A DNA stretch of 64,000 nt. It comes from Robiginitomaculum sp. GTDB taxonomy: Bacteria > Pseudomonadota > Alphaproteobacteria > Caulobacterales > Maricaulaceae. Positions 44,950-53,513 of this stretch are shown here, piece after piece. The first letter of the stretch is position 1. Each line of letters starts with the position of its first letter. The translations under genes were made by a program, and so were the position numbers. Location: positions 30,373 to 94,372 of the forward strand of contig NVXG01000007.1 in the NCBI GenBank assembly GCA_002733805.1. The letters are read 5' to 3'. The notes below the pieces were generated by a model. That model made no database searches. It had not been told where the DNA came from and saw only the letters and a list, made by a program, of their open reading frames with translations.

Positions 44950-45423
44950 TTACTTTCGGTACTGTTCAAGAAGTTCATCAATTCGTTGTTTTTCATCCGG
45001 GTTTTCCGTGCCCGCAGGTGCAATTTTAGGATTTTTGCGGCGGCGGGCGGTTAGCCAAAAAATCAAGGCACCAAATCCGATAAAACCCAATGGGCCAAAC
45101 CACAGGGCATAGGTGTTGCGCTTTACGGGTGGCCGCAACAATACAAAATTCCCATAGCGATCAACCATGTATTGCGTGACTTGGGTGTTGGTGTCACCCG
45201 CAAGGATCCGCTGGCGGACCAAGACCCGCATGTCGGCGGCAAGGGAAGCATTGGAATCATCAATCGACTGGTTTTGGCAAACCACACAGCGCAGACCTTT
45301 GCTGATCACGCGGGCGCGGGCTTCTAATGCCGGGTCACGCAATTGCTCGGCCGGTGTGACCGCCAAAGCAGAAGTTACACTGATGGCCAACCAGATCAGG
45401 ATCGCGGCCCATACCTGTTTCAT
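44950..45423 (-). CDS. ccmH: Cytochrome c biogenesis protein CcmH (CcmL/CycL type)
   Basis: A 157-residue periplasmic thiol-oxidoreductase of the CcmH/CcmL family, reducing apocytochrome cysteines before heme attachment. The signature LRCVVCQNQSIDDSNASLAADMR gives the active CxxC; a signal peptide precedes and a C-terminal membrane helix (about 104-124) follows. This short form carries only the CcmH N-terminal domain, with CcmI a separate protein. It overlaps ccmG by 4 nt. Confidence 0.93.
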   Translation of the reverse strand: MKQVWAAILIWLAISVTSALAVTPAEQLRDPALEARARVISKGLRCVVCQNQSIDDSNASLAADMRVLVRQRILAGDTNTQVTQYMVDRYGNFVLLRPPVKRNTYALWFGPLGFIGFGALIFWLTARRRKNPKIAPAGTENPDEKQRIDELLEQYRK

Positions 45424-45959
45424 TGTTCCGCCTCCAGCAGTCGCACCATCGGCTCGATAGTATCACGCCAAACCTGTTCGGTGATGGGTCCGATTTGTTT
45501 GAACCGGATGCGGCCCTTGGGATCAATCAAGTAGGTTTCCGGTGCGCCAGTGACACCCAGATCAATCGCCAAATGGCTTTGGCTGTCCAGACCCACGGCG
45601 GCATACGGATTGCCATTGACCCGTAACCAATTGGCTCCGGCGCTGGGCGTATCGCGCCAATCCACTCCGTAAATGGCAATGCGATTTTGCCGGGACAGCC
45701 GCATCAGAGTCGGATGTTCGTGCAGGCAAGCCGTACACCATGACCCAAATACATTGAGCAGTGAAATTTTACCCAACAAGTCAGAATGCTGCAACAAAGG
45801 TAGATCATCACTTACCGCTTGTAAGGTAAAAGCCGGCATATCCCGATCGATCATCGTCGAGGGCATGGCGCGTGGATCATTGCGTAGCCCGATGGCTAAG
45901 GCCAAGCCAATGAAGCTGAATATCAGCAGTGGGATCAGTGCAGACAGACGAAATTTCAT
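45420..45959 (-). CDS. ccmG: Cytochrome c biogenesis thioredoxin CcmG/DsbE
   Basis: A 179-residue membrane-anchored thioredoxin. The N-terminal MKFRLSALIPLLIFSFIGLALA is a membrane anchor, SLLNVFGSWCTACLHEHPTL carries the CxxC active site, and VTGAPETYLIDPKGRI is the family cis-Pro region. I start at ATG 45959, overlapping the ccmF stop as ATGA; the frame continues upstream within ccmF without family similarity. It supplies reductant to CcmH and apocytochrome c. Confidence 0.93.
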   Translation of the reverse strand: MKFRLSALIPLLIFSFIGLALAIGLRNDPRAMPSTMIDRDMPAFTLQAVSDDLPLLQHSDLLGKISLLNVFGSWCTACLHEHPTLMRLSRQNRIAIYGVDWRDTPSAGANWLRVNGNPYAAVGLDSQSHLAIDLGVTGAPETYLIDPKGRIRFKQIGPITEQVWRDTIEPMVRLLEAEQ

Positions 45960-47953
45960 GTGGCTGCCCCGGAAACTGGACTGGATACCGCTTTGTTGGC
46001 CAAGCCGGTGTTTCGTTGCGCGCTGGGCAGACGCAATCGCCGATCCGCCAACGCGACAAAACCACCCAAGGCCATCAACAAGGCACCCAGCCAAATCCAG
46101 CTGACAAAGGGATGATAATAAATCCGCACCGCCCAACCCCGATCTGGCGCACCTTCGCCAACCGCAACATATAAATTATGTCCGGGGCGCACGTGTATGC
46201 CTGCTTCGGTGGTTTGCATGCCGCGAACTGGATAAAACCGCCGCTCAGATCGAAGTTGTGCCGCTGTCTTGTCTTTCTTCAGAAGTGTAAAGTTGGCGAT
46301 TTCAGCCGAATAGTTTTTGCCAGTTTCATGGGTAACCTGATCCAACTGGATCGCATAGCCGCCCAATCTGGTTTGTTGGCCCGGTTGCATCATCAAAATC
46401 TGTTCAGATGACCACAATCCCATGCCGGTTACGCCGACCACACAAACTGCCAACCCGATATGAGCCAACACAAATCCGTATATTCCGGCGGGTAAGGTCC
46501 GGGCCAAAGCCACGGAGCGGGTAAAGCTGATTCGTCCAAGCCTGACTTTTGCAGCCCAATTCATCAGGGTTCCGCCAAACAACCAAAACGCCAAGCCGAT
46601 GCCTAATCCGCCTAATACGGATTTACCAAACAGACTAACCAGTATTGCCACGAACAATGTTGCGCCAACCAGCAAGAGCACGGGGCGGATCATTCTTTTT
46701 GCGCTGTCATGTCGCCATTTCAACATGGGAGCGATTCCCATGAAAATGATCAATGCGCCCATGATATAGCCAAAATACAAATTGAAAAACGGCGGACCAA
46801 CCGAGATTTTATCATTGCTAAAAATATCGACCAGTAACGGATAAAACGTGCCCAGAAATACCACGGCGGTGGCACAAACCAGCAGGATATTATTGATGGC
46901 CAACCCGGATTCGCGGCTCAAAACCTCAAACCCATTGCCAATGCGTAATTTGCTTGAACGCAACGCATATAAGAGGAGCGCGCCGCCGGACAGCACCAAC
47001 AACATGCCCAGAATATAAACGCCCCGTTCCGGATCGCTGGCAAAGGCATGGACCGAAGTAATCACCCCGGAACGCACTAAAAACGTGCCGATTAGGCTGA
47101 GTGAAAACGTCAAAATACCGAGTAATACGGTCCAGTTGACCAACGCATAGCGCCGCTCGACCACCAAGGTGGAATGTAGCAATGCGGTACCGGCCAACCA
47201 TGGGAGTAGGGAGGCATTTTCAACCGGATCCCAAAACCACCAGCCGCCCCAACCCAGCTCGTAATAAGCCCAGACGCTGCCCAAGGCGATGCCAATGGTC
47301 AAAAATGACCAAGCGGCCAAAACCCATGGTCGCAGCCACTTGGCCCATAAGGCGTCGACTTTGCCGTCGATCAATGCGGCCACCGAAAACGAAAAGGCCA
47401 TCGAAAACCCGACATAACCCAAATAAAGAAATGGCGGGTGGAAAGCCAAGCCGGGGTCTTGCAATAACGGGTTGAGACCATTGCCATCCAGCGGAATGGG
47501 AAACAGTCGCAAAAATGGATTGGAGGTAAACAGAATAAAACCCAAAAACCCGGCACCAATCATGCCTTGAATGGACAAAGCCAGTGATTTCAAACGAATT
47601 GGCAAGGCCCGGCCAAAGATCGGCACCATAGCACCGTACAGGCTCAAAATCAGAACCCATAACAACATGGAGCCTTCATGATTACCCCACACCCCGGAGA
47701 TTTTATAAAGCAGGGGCTTTAGCGAATGAGAATGCCGGGCAACCAATGCCACGGAAAAATCAGAGCCAATAAAGGCCACGCTAAGGGCCAAAAATGCGAT
47801 GGTGATAAACAGCAATTGACCGATTGCGGTAAAGCCGGACAGGTGCATCAGACGCAGATTGCTTAGGCCAGCACCGACCAATGGTGCCACGATCTGAATC
47901 AGCGCCAGCAACAAGGCGATGATCAGGGCTATATTTCCAACTTCGGCGGCCAT
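45956..47953 (-). CDS. ccmF: Heme lyase CcmF
   Basis: A 665-residue, roughly 15-helix membrane protein that, with CcmH/I, ligates heme to apocytochrome c. The WWD domain WAYYELGWGGWWFWDPVENAS (about 235-255) is diagnostic; HDGSML-like GNHEGSMLLWVL and further His-bearing helices are visible. It is the first gene of the run. The usual ccmE gene just upstream of ccmF is absent; ccmABCD and ccmE must lie elsewhere. Upstream is the intergenic repeat region 47954-48324. Confidence 0.95.
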   Translation of the reverse strand: MAAEVGNIALIIALLLALIQIVAPLVGAGLSNLRLMHLSGFTAIGQLLFITIAFLALSVAFIGSDFSVALVARHSHSLKPLLYKISGVWGNHEGSMLLWVLILSLYGAMVPIFGRALPIRLKSLALSIQGMIGAGFLGFILFTSNPFLRLFPIPLDGNGLNPLLQDPGLAFHPPFLYLGYVGFSMAFSFSVAALIDGKVDALWAKWLRPWVLAAWSFLTIGIALGSVWAYYELGWGGWWFWDPVENASLLPWLAGTALLHSTLVVERRYALVNWTVLLGILTFSLSLIGTFLVRSGVITSVHAFASDPERGVYILGMLLVLSGGALLLYALRSSKLRIGNGFEVLSRESGLAINNILLVCATAVVFLGTFYPLLVDIFSNDKISVGPPFFNLYFGYIMGALIIFMGIAPMLKWRHDSAKRMIRPVLLLVGATLFVAILVSLFGKSVLGGLGIGLAFWLFGGTLMNWAAKVRLGRISFTRSVALARTLPAGIYGFVLAHIGLAVCVVGVTGMGLWSSEQILMMQPGQQTRLGGYAIQLDQVTHETGKNYSAEIANFTLLKKDKTAAQLRSERRFYPVRGMQTTEAGIHVRPGHNLYVAVGEGAPDRGWAVRIYYHPFVSWIWLGALLMALGGFVALADRRLRLPSAQRNTGLANKAVSSPVSGAAT

Positions 47954-48086
47954 TTGTTTGCTTGTCGCTCCGATTTGCGAGGGTTCGTATTCTACCGCAT
48001 CTTCTGCATCAGGTCAGATCAAAAGCCAATGGTTTTGATGTAACTCGCGCAAAATGTCGCATGAGTCGGTGAGACCCGTCCTGTCG

Positions 48087-48174
48087 GTCCCCGGACTTGA
48101 TCCGGGGCCCAGACCAGCTTGATGCAAATGAGATCCTAGAAGAACTGGGCCCCGGCTCTGGGACCGGGGACCGG
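48087..48174 (+). repeat. Interspersed palindromic repeat B, copy 1
   Basis: An ~88-bp element with inverted GTCCCCGG...CCGGGGACC ends and the inner block CCGGACTTGATCCGGGG, as well as ATCCTAGAAGAACTGGGCC. The reverse complement of 56611-56700 matches closely. Similar CCCCGG-palindrome elements recur in many alphaproteobacterial genomes. It lies between ccmF and the symporter gene. Confidence 0.8.
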
Positions 48175-48192
48175 ATAGGGTTGATCGTACAA

Positions 48193-48310
48193 GTTGCCGA
48201 TCCTTCGAGGCTGCTCCGCAGCACCTCAGGATAAGGTGGGTGTTATTGGTTCGTTTCATAAAGTACCTCATGCTGAGATGAGACCAGCGGGAGCCTCGAA
48301 GCATCGGAAC
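48193..48310 (+). repeat. Interspersed palindromic repeat A, copy 1
   Basis: A ~118-bp inverted element bounded by GCCGATCCTTCGAGGCT and AGCCTCGAAGCATCGG, with inner CACCTCAGGATAAGGT and ACCTCATGCTGAGAT. It follows repeat B copy 1 with an 18-bp gap. Together they fill most of the 371-bp gap 47954-48324, which has no gene. Confidence 0.85.
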
Positions 48311-48324
48311 CATGACGCACCTCG

Positions 48325-50001
48325 TTATTCCGGTTGGCGAACGTCTTCGATCATGGCGATCACATCTGGTGGAGGCGGTGCGGTCAGGTGTGAAATAACC
48401 AGAACCAATCCAAAATTGATCATCATGCCGACTACGCCGATCCCTTCCGGCGAAATGCCCCACAGCCAGTTTTCCGGCAAATTGGCCTCTGGGTGGATGA
48501 ATTTGAACCAAATGATGTAACTCATGGTAAAACCAATGCCGCCCAGCATGCCAATCACGGCACCCCATTTGTTGGCAAATTTGGTGAAAATGCCCAGTAC
48601 AATCACCGGGAAGAAACTGGCCGCCGCCAATCCAAAGGCAAAGGCCACAACCTGCGCCACAAAGCCGGGCGGATTGATGCCCAGGTATCCAGCCGCCGCA
48701 ATGGCGGCAATCGCCGCCAGCCGGGCGATCAGCAATTCGTTTTTGTCTGACAAATCCTTGAACAGTACCCGTTTGGCCAAGTCGTGACTGATCGAGGAGG
48801 AAATCACCAGCAATAGCCCGGCTGCGGTGGACAGCGCCGCCGCCAAACCGCCCGCCGCCACCAAGGCCACGACCCAAGGCGGTAAATTGGCGATTTCCGG
48901 ATTGGCCAGCACCATAATGTCCCGGTTGACGTTGACTTCATTTTCAGGCCCGCCGTGATAGTCGAGCTTTCCATTGTTGTTTTTGTCATCCCACGACAAC
49001 AAGCCGGTGTTCTCCCAGGTTTTGAACCATTCGGGCGTAGCCGTTTCATCACTGGCTTCATAGACCGAGCCATTTACCGATTCGATGAAATTCAGCCGGG
49101 CAAAGGCCGCCACTGCCGGGGCTGTGGTGTAGAGCAGGGCGATGAATAACAAAGCCCATCCGGCTGAAATGCGGGCATCAGACACTTTTGGAACCGTGAA
49201 AAACCGGATGATGACGTGGGGTAGGCCGGCCGTGCCAACCATCAAGGCCAAGGTGATGGCGGTCATGTCGATCATTGATTTTTTGCCAGCCAGATAGGGG
49301 GTAAAGCCCAATTCGCGGGTCAGTCCGTCCAGCTTGGTCAATAAGGGTTCGCCGCCCGTATTGCCAATCAGACCCAATTGCGGAATTGGCGTGTTGGTGA
49401 CCATTAGCGAGATAAAAATGGCCGGAACCAGATAGGCAAAGATCAGCACACAAAACTGGGCGATCTGGGTGTAGGTAATGCCTTTCATGCCGCCTAAAAC
49501 GGCGTAAAAGAACACGATCAGCATGCCGATCATCACGCCCAGTTCTACGTCGATTTCCAGAAACCTTGAAAAGACGATCCCCACGCCGCGCATTTGCCCG
49601 GCGATATAGGTGAATGAGATAAAGATGGCGCAAATCACTGCCACCACCCGGGCCAGATTGGAATAATACCGATCACCAATAAAATCGGGGACCGTGAACT
49701 TACCAAATTTCCGCAAGTATGGCGCCAACAGCAGGGCCAACAACACATAGCCGCCGGTCCAGCCCATTAGATAGACCGAGCCGTCATAACCCACAAACGC
49801 GATGATCCCGGCCATGGAGATAAAGCTGGCGGCGGACATCCAATCGGCCGCAGTCGCCATGCCATTTAGCAGCGGCGGAATGCCTTGCCCGGCCACGTAA
49901 AACTCGCCGGTTGTTGATGCCCGTGCCCAGATAGCGATGCCAATATAGAGCGAAAAGGAGAGGATGACGAAACTCCAGGTCCATATCTGAATGTCGTTCA
50001 T
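48325..50001 (-). CDS. Sodium/solute symporter, large subunit (VC_2705 type)
   Basis: A 558-residue multi-helix sodium:solute symporter (SSS family, acetate/ActP-like). The N-terminal EFYVAGQGIPPLLNGMATAADWMSAASFISMAGIIAF is the family block, and GKFTVPDFIGDRYYS follows. A soluble loop near residues 330-350 holds DDKNNNGKLDYHGG, a D-x-N-x-G-x-L-D calcium-loop-like insertion. I start at ATG 50001, overlapping the small-subunit stop. Pairing with DUF4212 is the recognised VC_2705-type arrangement; the substrate is probably a short organic acid (inferred). Region 48311-48324 to the stop holds repeat edge sequence. Confidence 0.9.
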   Translation of the reverse strand: MNDIQIWTWSFVILSFSLYIGIAIWARASTTGEFYVAGQGIPPLLNGMATAADWMSAASFISMAGIIAFVGYDGSVYLMGWTGGYVLLALLLAPYLRKFGKFTVPDFIGDRYYSNLARVVAVICAIFISFTYIAGQMRGVGIVFSRFLEIDVELGVMIGMLIVFFYAVLGGMKGITYTQIAQFCVLIFAYLVPAIFISLMVTNTPIPQLGLIGNTGGEPLLTKLDGLTRELGFTPYLAGKKSMIDMTAITLALMVGTAGLPHVIIRFFTVPKVSDARISAGWALLFIALLYTTAPAVAAFARLNFIESVNGSVYEASDETATPEWFKTWENTGLLSWDDKNNNGKLDYHGGPENEVNVNRDIMVLANPEIANLPPWVVALVAAGGLAAALSTAAGLLLVISSSISHDLAKRVLFKDLSDKNELLIARLAAIAAIAAAGYLGINPPGFVAQVVAFAFGLAAASFFPVIVLGIFTKFANKWGAVIGMLGGIGFTMSYIIWFKFIHPEANLPENWLWGISPEGIGVVGMMINFGLVLVISHLTAPPPPDVIAMIEDVRQPE

Positions 50002-50273
50002 TGTTCTGGCTCGGCATCGAGGGCAAAGTGTTTTTCCAGCCGGTTCATCAGGAACGAATAGGCGAAGATCAAAACGACAAATACATAGATCGAACCTTGC
50101 TGGGCAAACCAGAAGCCAAGCGGCGCGCCGCCGATGGACCATTGGTCAAAAAAGTCGCGCCAGAAAATACCAAAGCCAAAAGAGACCAAAAACCAGATAC
50201 TGAGCAGGATGGCCAACAGCCGCAAATTGGCCCGCCAATATAAATCAGATTTTGCTTTGGTCTCGGTTTTCAC
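49998..50273 (-). CDS. DUF4212 sodium/solute symporter small subunit
   Basis: A 91-residue membrane protein with YWRANLRLLAILLSIWFLVSFGFGIFWRDFFDQ, then GAPLGFWFAQQGSIYVFVVLIFAYSFLMNRLEKHFAL: two helices, the DUF4212 family. It always lies upstream of a VC_2705-type symporter and is thought to be its small subunit. Its stop overlaps the large-subunit ATG by 4 nt, showing coupled translation. Upstream, 50274-50419 separates it from the divergent dipeptidase gene. Confidence 0.92.
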   Translation of the reverse strand: MKTETKAKSDLYWRANLRLLAILLSIWFLVSFGFGIFWRDFFDQWSIGGAPLGFWFAQQGSIYVFVVLIFAYSFLMNRLEKHFALDAEPEQ

Positions 50274-50419
50274 GTGGCTTCCCCCTTCGGCAGTTTGTTT
50301 GGGCTAAACTGCCAAGGATTGTGTGGTCGGGCAATGACAGATTTATTGCCATGTAGGCTCAAATGTTACTTTTGCGCGGCTCTTTTGTCATGCTAGTGTG
50401 CAAAAAAAGGAAAGTAGAC

Positions 50420-51553
50420 ATGGTAACGAGACGAAAACTGATGATTGGCGGCGCGGCTGTTCTGGGCTTGGGGGGCGCTGGATACTGGCTGAGTCGCAAA
50501 AAACCGGTGCCAATTGGTTTTGAAGTCAGCGAACAACAACTGGCTGATGCCCGTGCCTTTCTGGACGAGAACCCGGCCTTTGATGTGCATGCCCATCCGG
50601 GGCGCACCTTTGTACGCGGAGCCAAGGGGCTGACCCCCAAACTCAAGCTGTATCAGGCGCTGGGTACCTTTGAAGACCGTGTGGTCGAGGACATGCAGGC
50701 GGGTGGCATGGCGGCGGCCAGTTTTGCCACAGTTTCAGATTTCAATGTGTTGGAGGCGACGGACACGGGCTTAAAGACAGCGCGTGATTTTGCACCGGGC
50801 GAAGCGTGGGCCAGTTTCGAACTACAAAACGCAAATATGCGCAAATTAATCGACAAAGGTCTGGTTGCGGAATTGAAACAGCCAGCCGATCTGGACACGG
50901 CACGCGCTGCCGGTGAAACCGGGGCTTGGTTGACCGCAGAGGGTGGTGATTTTCTGGAGGGCAGTGCGGAACGGGTGGCAGAGGCCCATCAACGAGGTTT
51001 GCGTTCCATCACCCTCATGCACTACCGCAATTCGGAAATTGGCGACATTATCACGACGGATGCGGTGCATCACGGCCTGACCCCAGCTGGTAAATCCGTA
51101 ATTGAGGCCATGAACAATCTGGGCATGATGATTGACGTGGCGCATGCCTCCGAAGCCACCGCCTTTGGCGCATTGGCCAGTACCAGCCAGCCGGTACTGT
51201 GTTCACATACGCATATCAAAAGCGACCGGGTGCCGGATAACCCACGCTTCATCAGCAAGGAGCTGGCCACCGAAATTGTCACCGGCGGCGGGTTGATCGG
51301 GGCATGGCCTGCGGGTCTTGGTATTTCAGACATGAATGGTCTGGTCGACCGGGTGTTTGATCTGATTGATCATGTCGGCGTTGATCATGTCTGTCTGGGT
51401 ACGGACATGGATGCTAATTACAAGCCGGTGATGGACAATTACCGGCAAACGCCGACTTTGGTTGCCGGTCTGTTGGCTCGGGGTTTAAGTCGCGATGAGA
51501 CCGCCAAAATAATGGGCGGGAACTTCATTCGCCTGTGGAAACAGATCAGTTAG
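50420..51553 (+). CDS. M19-family (renal-type) membrane dipeptidase
   Basis: A 377-residue zinc dipeptidase of the M19/renal dipeptidase family. A twin-arginine-like or Sec signal, TRRKLMIGGAAVLGLGGAGYWL, starts the protein; FDVHAHPGR supplies the first metal ligands, VIDVAHASEA-type block (IDVAHASEATAFGAL) and VCLGTDMDANYKP the later ones. I start at ATG 50420, preceded by AAAGGAAAG; a longer frame to 50363 lacks a ribosome site. It likely cleaves dipeptides in the periplasm. It is 9 bp upstream of an FMN dehydrogenase gene. Confidence 0.88.
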   Translation: MVTRRKLMIGGAAVLGLGGAGYWLSRKKPVPIGFEVSEQQLADARAFLDENPAFDVHAHPGRTFVRGAKGLTPKLKLYQALGTFEDRVVEDMQAGGMAAASFATVSDFNVLEATDTGLKTARDFAPGEAWASFELQNANMRKLIDKGLVAELKQPADLDTARAAGETGAWLTAEGGDFLEGSAERVAEAHQRGLRSITLMHYRNSEIGDIITTDAVHHGLTPAGKSVIEAMNNLGMMIDVAHASEATAFGALASTSQPVLCSHTHIKSDRVPDNPRFISKELATEIVTGGGLIGAWPAGLGISDMNGLVDRVFDLIDHVGVDHVCLGTDMDANYKPVMDNYRQTPTLVAGLLARGLSRDETAKIMGGNFIRLWKQIS

Positions 51554-51562
51554 GGGCTTCAG

Positions 51563-52708
51563 ATGAAATTATCCCGATGTTTTACCTCTGCAGATTTTCG
51601 CAAACTGGCCCGGCGCAAGTTACCTGATCCGATGTTTCATTACATGGATGGTGCGGCGGATGATGAATGGTCGATGGCCAATAATGCCTCGGCTTTTTCC
51701 AAGTATGAGCTATTGCCCGAAGTACTGCATGGAGTTGAGAAAATTGACCTGACCACTCAGGTGTTGGGTGCAAAGATGGCCCTGCCGATTTATCTAGCTC
51801 CGACCGGCATGTCGCGCTTATTCCATCATGATCACGAATTGGGTGTGGCCCGCGCTGCACAGGCCTTTGGCACCATGTACGGGGTTTCCACGGTAGCAAC
51901 GGCTAGCATTGAAGACATTGCCAAAGCCTGTCCCGGCCCCAAAGTATTTCAGACTTATATATTGCGGGATCGCGGATTAATCCGCGAATTGGTCGCGCGG
52001 TGCAAAGAGGCTGGGTATACGTCATTGTGCCTGACTGTGGATACGCCAGTGGCTGGCAATCGCGAGCGGGATCTGGTCAGTGGCATGACCATGCCCCCCA
52101 AATTCACCCCGGCCAGTCTGCTCAGTTTTGTGTTGTCGCCCGAATGGGTATTTCACGCGCTGACCGGCGGCGGGTTCTCCATGGTCAATATCGCACACCG
52201 GGTTGACGGCAATCAGAAAGGCGGAATTGCCGCCTATATCAACGAACAATTTGATCGCTCGTTAACTTGGAAAGATGCCGAATGGCTGGCCAATGAATGG
52301 GGCGGCCCGTTTGCCATCAAAGGTCTGATGACCCCCGAAGATGCGGTCAAAGCCCGGGACCACGGGGCCAGTGCGGTGATGATCTCCAATCATGGCGGGC
52401 GGCAACTGGATTGCGTCCCCGCGCCGATTGATATGGTGGCGCCGATCCGCGATGCGGTGGGCGACAAGATGGAATTGATTGTCGAAGGCGGCGTTCGCCG
52501 CGGAACCGATGTCTTGAAAGCTTTGGCGTTGGGTGCCAATGCCTGTGCGTTTGGTCGACCATATCTGTATGGTTTGGCGGCTGGCGGTGAGGCCGGTGTG
52601 CGGCGTGTGCTGGAATTGTTTTCGGCCGAATTGGACCGAGGCATGGCGCTGCTGGGTTGCACTAGTGTTTCCGAGGTCAGCGAAAAACACGTACGGCGCA
52701 TCCCTTAA
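51563..52708 (+). CDS. FMN-dependent alpha-hydroxyacid dehydrogenase (LldD-like)
   Basis: A 381-residue flavoprotein oxidising L-2-hydroxy acids such as L-lactate to the keto acid. The N-terminal FHYMDGAADDEW (Tyr near residue 27) matches the family block; LAPTGMSRLFHHDHE, TVDTPVAGNRERDL and ISNHGGRQLD (catalytic His) followed by VEGGVRRGTDVLKALALGANACAFGRPYLYG complete the FMN-binding barrel. It could be lactate, mandelate or glycolate specific; not decided. It forms an operon with the dipeptidase (9 bp apart) and runs into torF. Confidence 0.92.
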   Translation: MKLSRCFTSADFRKLARRKLPDPMFHYMDGAADDEWSMANNASAFSKYELLPEVLHGVEKIDLTTQVLGAKMALPIYLAPTGMSRLFHHDHELGVARAAQAFGTMYGVSTVATASIEDIAKACPGPKVFQTYILRDRGLIRELVARCKEAGYTSLCLTVDTPVAGNRERDLVSGMTMPPKFTPASLLSFVLSPEWVFHALTGGGFSMVNIAHRVDGNQKGGIAAYINEQFDRSLTWKDAEWLANEWGGPFAIKGLMTPEDAVKARDHGASAVMISNHGGRQLDCVPAPIDMVAPIRDAVGDKMELIVEGGVRRGTDVLKALALGANACAFGRPYLYGLAAGGEAGVRRVLELFSAELDRGMALLGCTSVSEVSEKHVRRIP

Positions 52709-52715
52709 GAAACCG

Positions 52716-53477
52716 CTAGAAACCAGATGAAAATCCAATACCCAGCCAAAAGCTGTTGTCTTGTGATAGCCCGACGGAGAATGGATTGGCCGGGTCAAAA
52801 TCAATATCAGCAAAGGTATCGTCCGAACTGATTCCGAAATTGGCTGAGACGTAAAACGAGCTGGTTTCCGACATGGCAAAGGAAAGCGCCCCGCTTAGTA
52901 TGCCATAGGTATAATCACCCGCACCGGAAGTCTCGACGTGTCCAGCAGTCGCCCCCAGATCAAAGCTGGTGTTTTCGCTTATGGGAAACGAATATCCAGC
53001 AGTGCCGATCACGGTGAGCGTTTCCAAAGTTATGTCATAATTGACGGTAAACGTTGGCTCCAACGGCGCATCAAAGCTGGCCGAGCCAAAAAATTCTAAC
53101 GTGCTGGCATCACCTGCGCCGGTGCCTATATCCAGCACGCCGCCCGATTGTGGATAATGGTACAAGGTGGCACCAACATCCAGCGAGATGGTCTCAGTTG
53201 GGGCAAAGGTATAGCTGGCATAAAAGTCAATTTCATCATCAAATGCAATGCTTTCCTCGCCGACCGCAATTGAGGCCCAAACCCCGGCGGTAAAGTCACC
53301 AAAGGCAAGTTCGGCCCCCGGTTGGAAGGCTTCGCCGGCCAAGGTGGTGCCGCGAAATACGTATTCGGTAACATAGTCAGCCGACAGGCTGAAGCTGGTC
53401 GGGTTGGCTTGGGATGAACCGGCACTGGCCATCAGGAAAGTGGACGCAAGTAAGGCGTTACGTGCAAAGGTTTTCAT
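52716..53477 (-). CDS. TorF-type putative porin
   Basis: A 253-residue outer-membrane protein of the TorF (TIGR02001-like) putative porin group. The signal peptide MKTFARNALLASTFLMASAGSSQA precedes SFSLSADYVTEYVFRGTTLAGEAFQPGAELAFGDFTAGVWASI, the family N-terminal strand block; alternating strands end in FWLGIGFSSGF. It is directly upstream of, or downstream from, amt in the same direction (36 bp), so this porin may support ammonium uptake (inference). The ATG at 53477 has AAGGAA upstream. Confidence 0.88.
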   Translation of the reverse strand: MKTFARNALLASTFLMASAGSSQANPTSFSLSADYVTEYVFRGTTLAGEAFQPGAELAFGDFTAGVWASIAVGEESIAFDDEIDFYASYTFAPTETISLDVGATLYHYPQSGGVLDIGTGAGDASTLEFFGSASFDAPLEPTFTVNYDITLETLTVIGTAGYSFPISENTSFDLGATAGHVETSGAGDYTYGILSGALSFAMSETSSFYVSANFGISSDDTFADIDFDPANPFSVGLSQDNSFWLGIGFSSGF

Positions 53478-53513
53478 TTTTATATTCCTTGAATTATAGG
53501 GGAGGCTGGAAGG

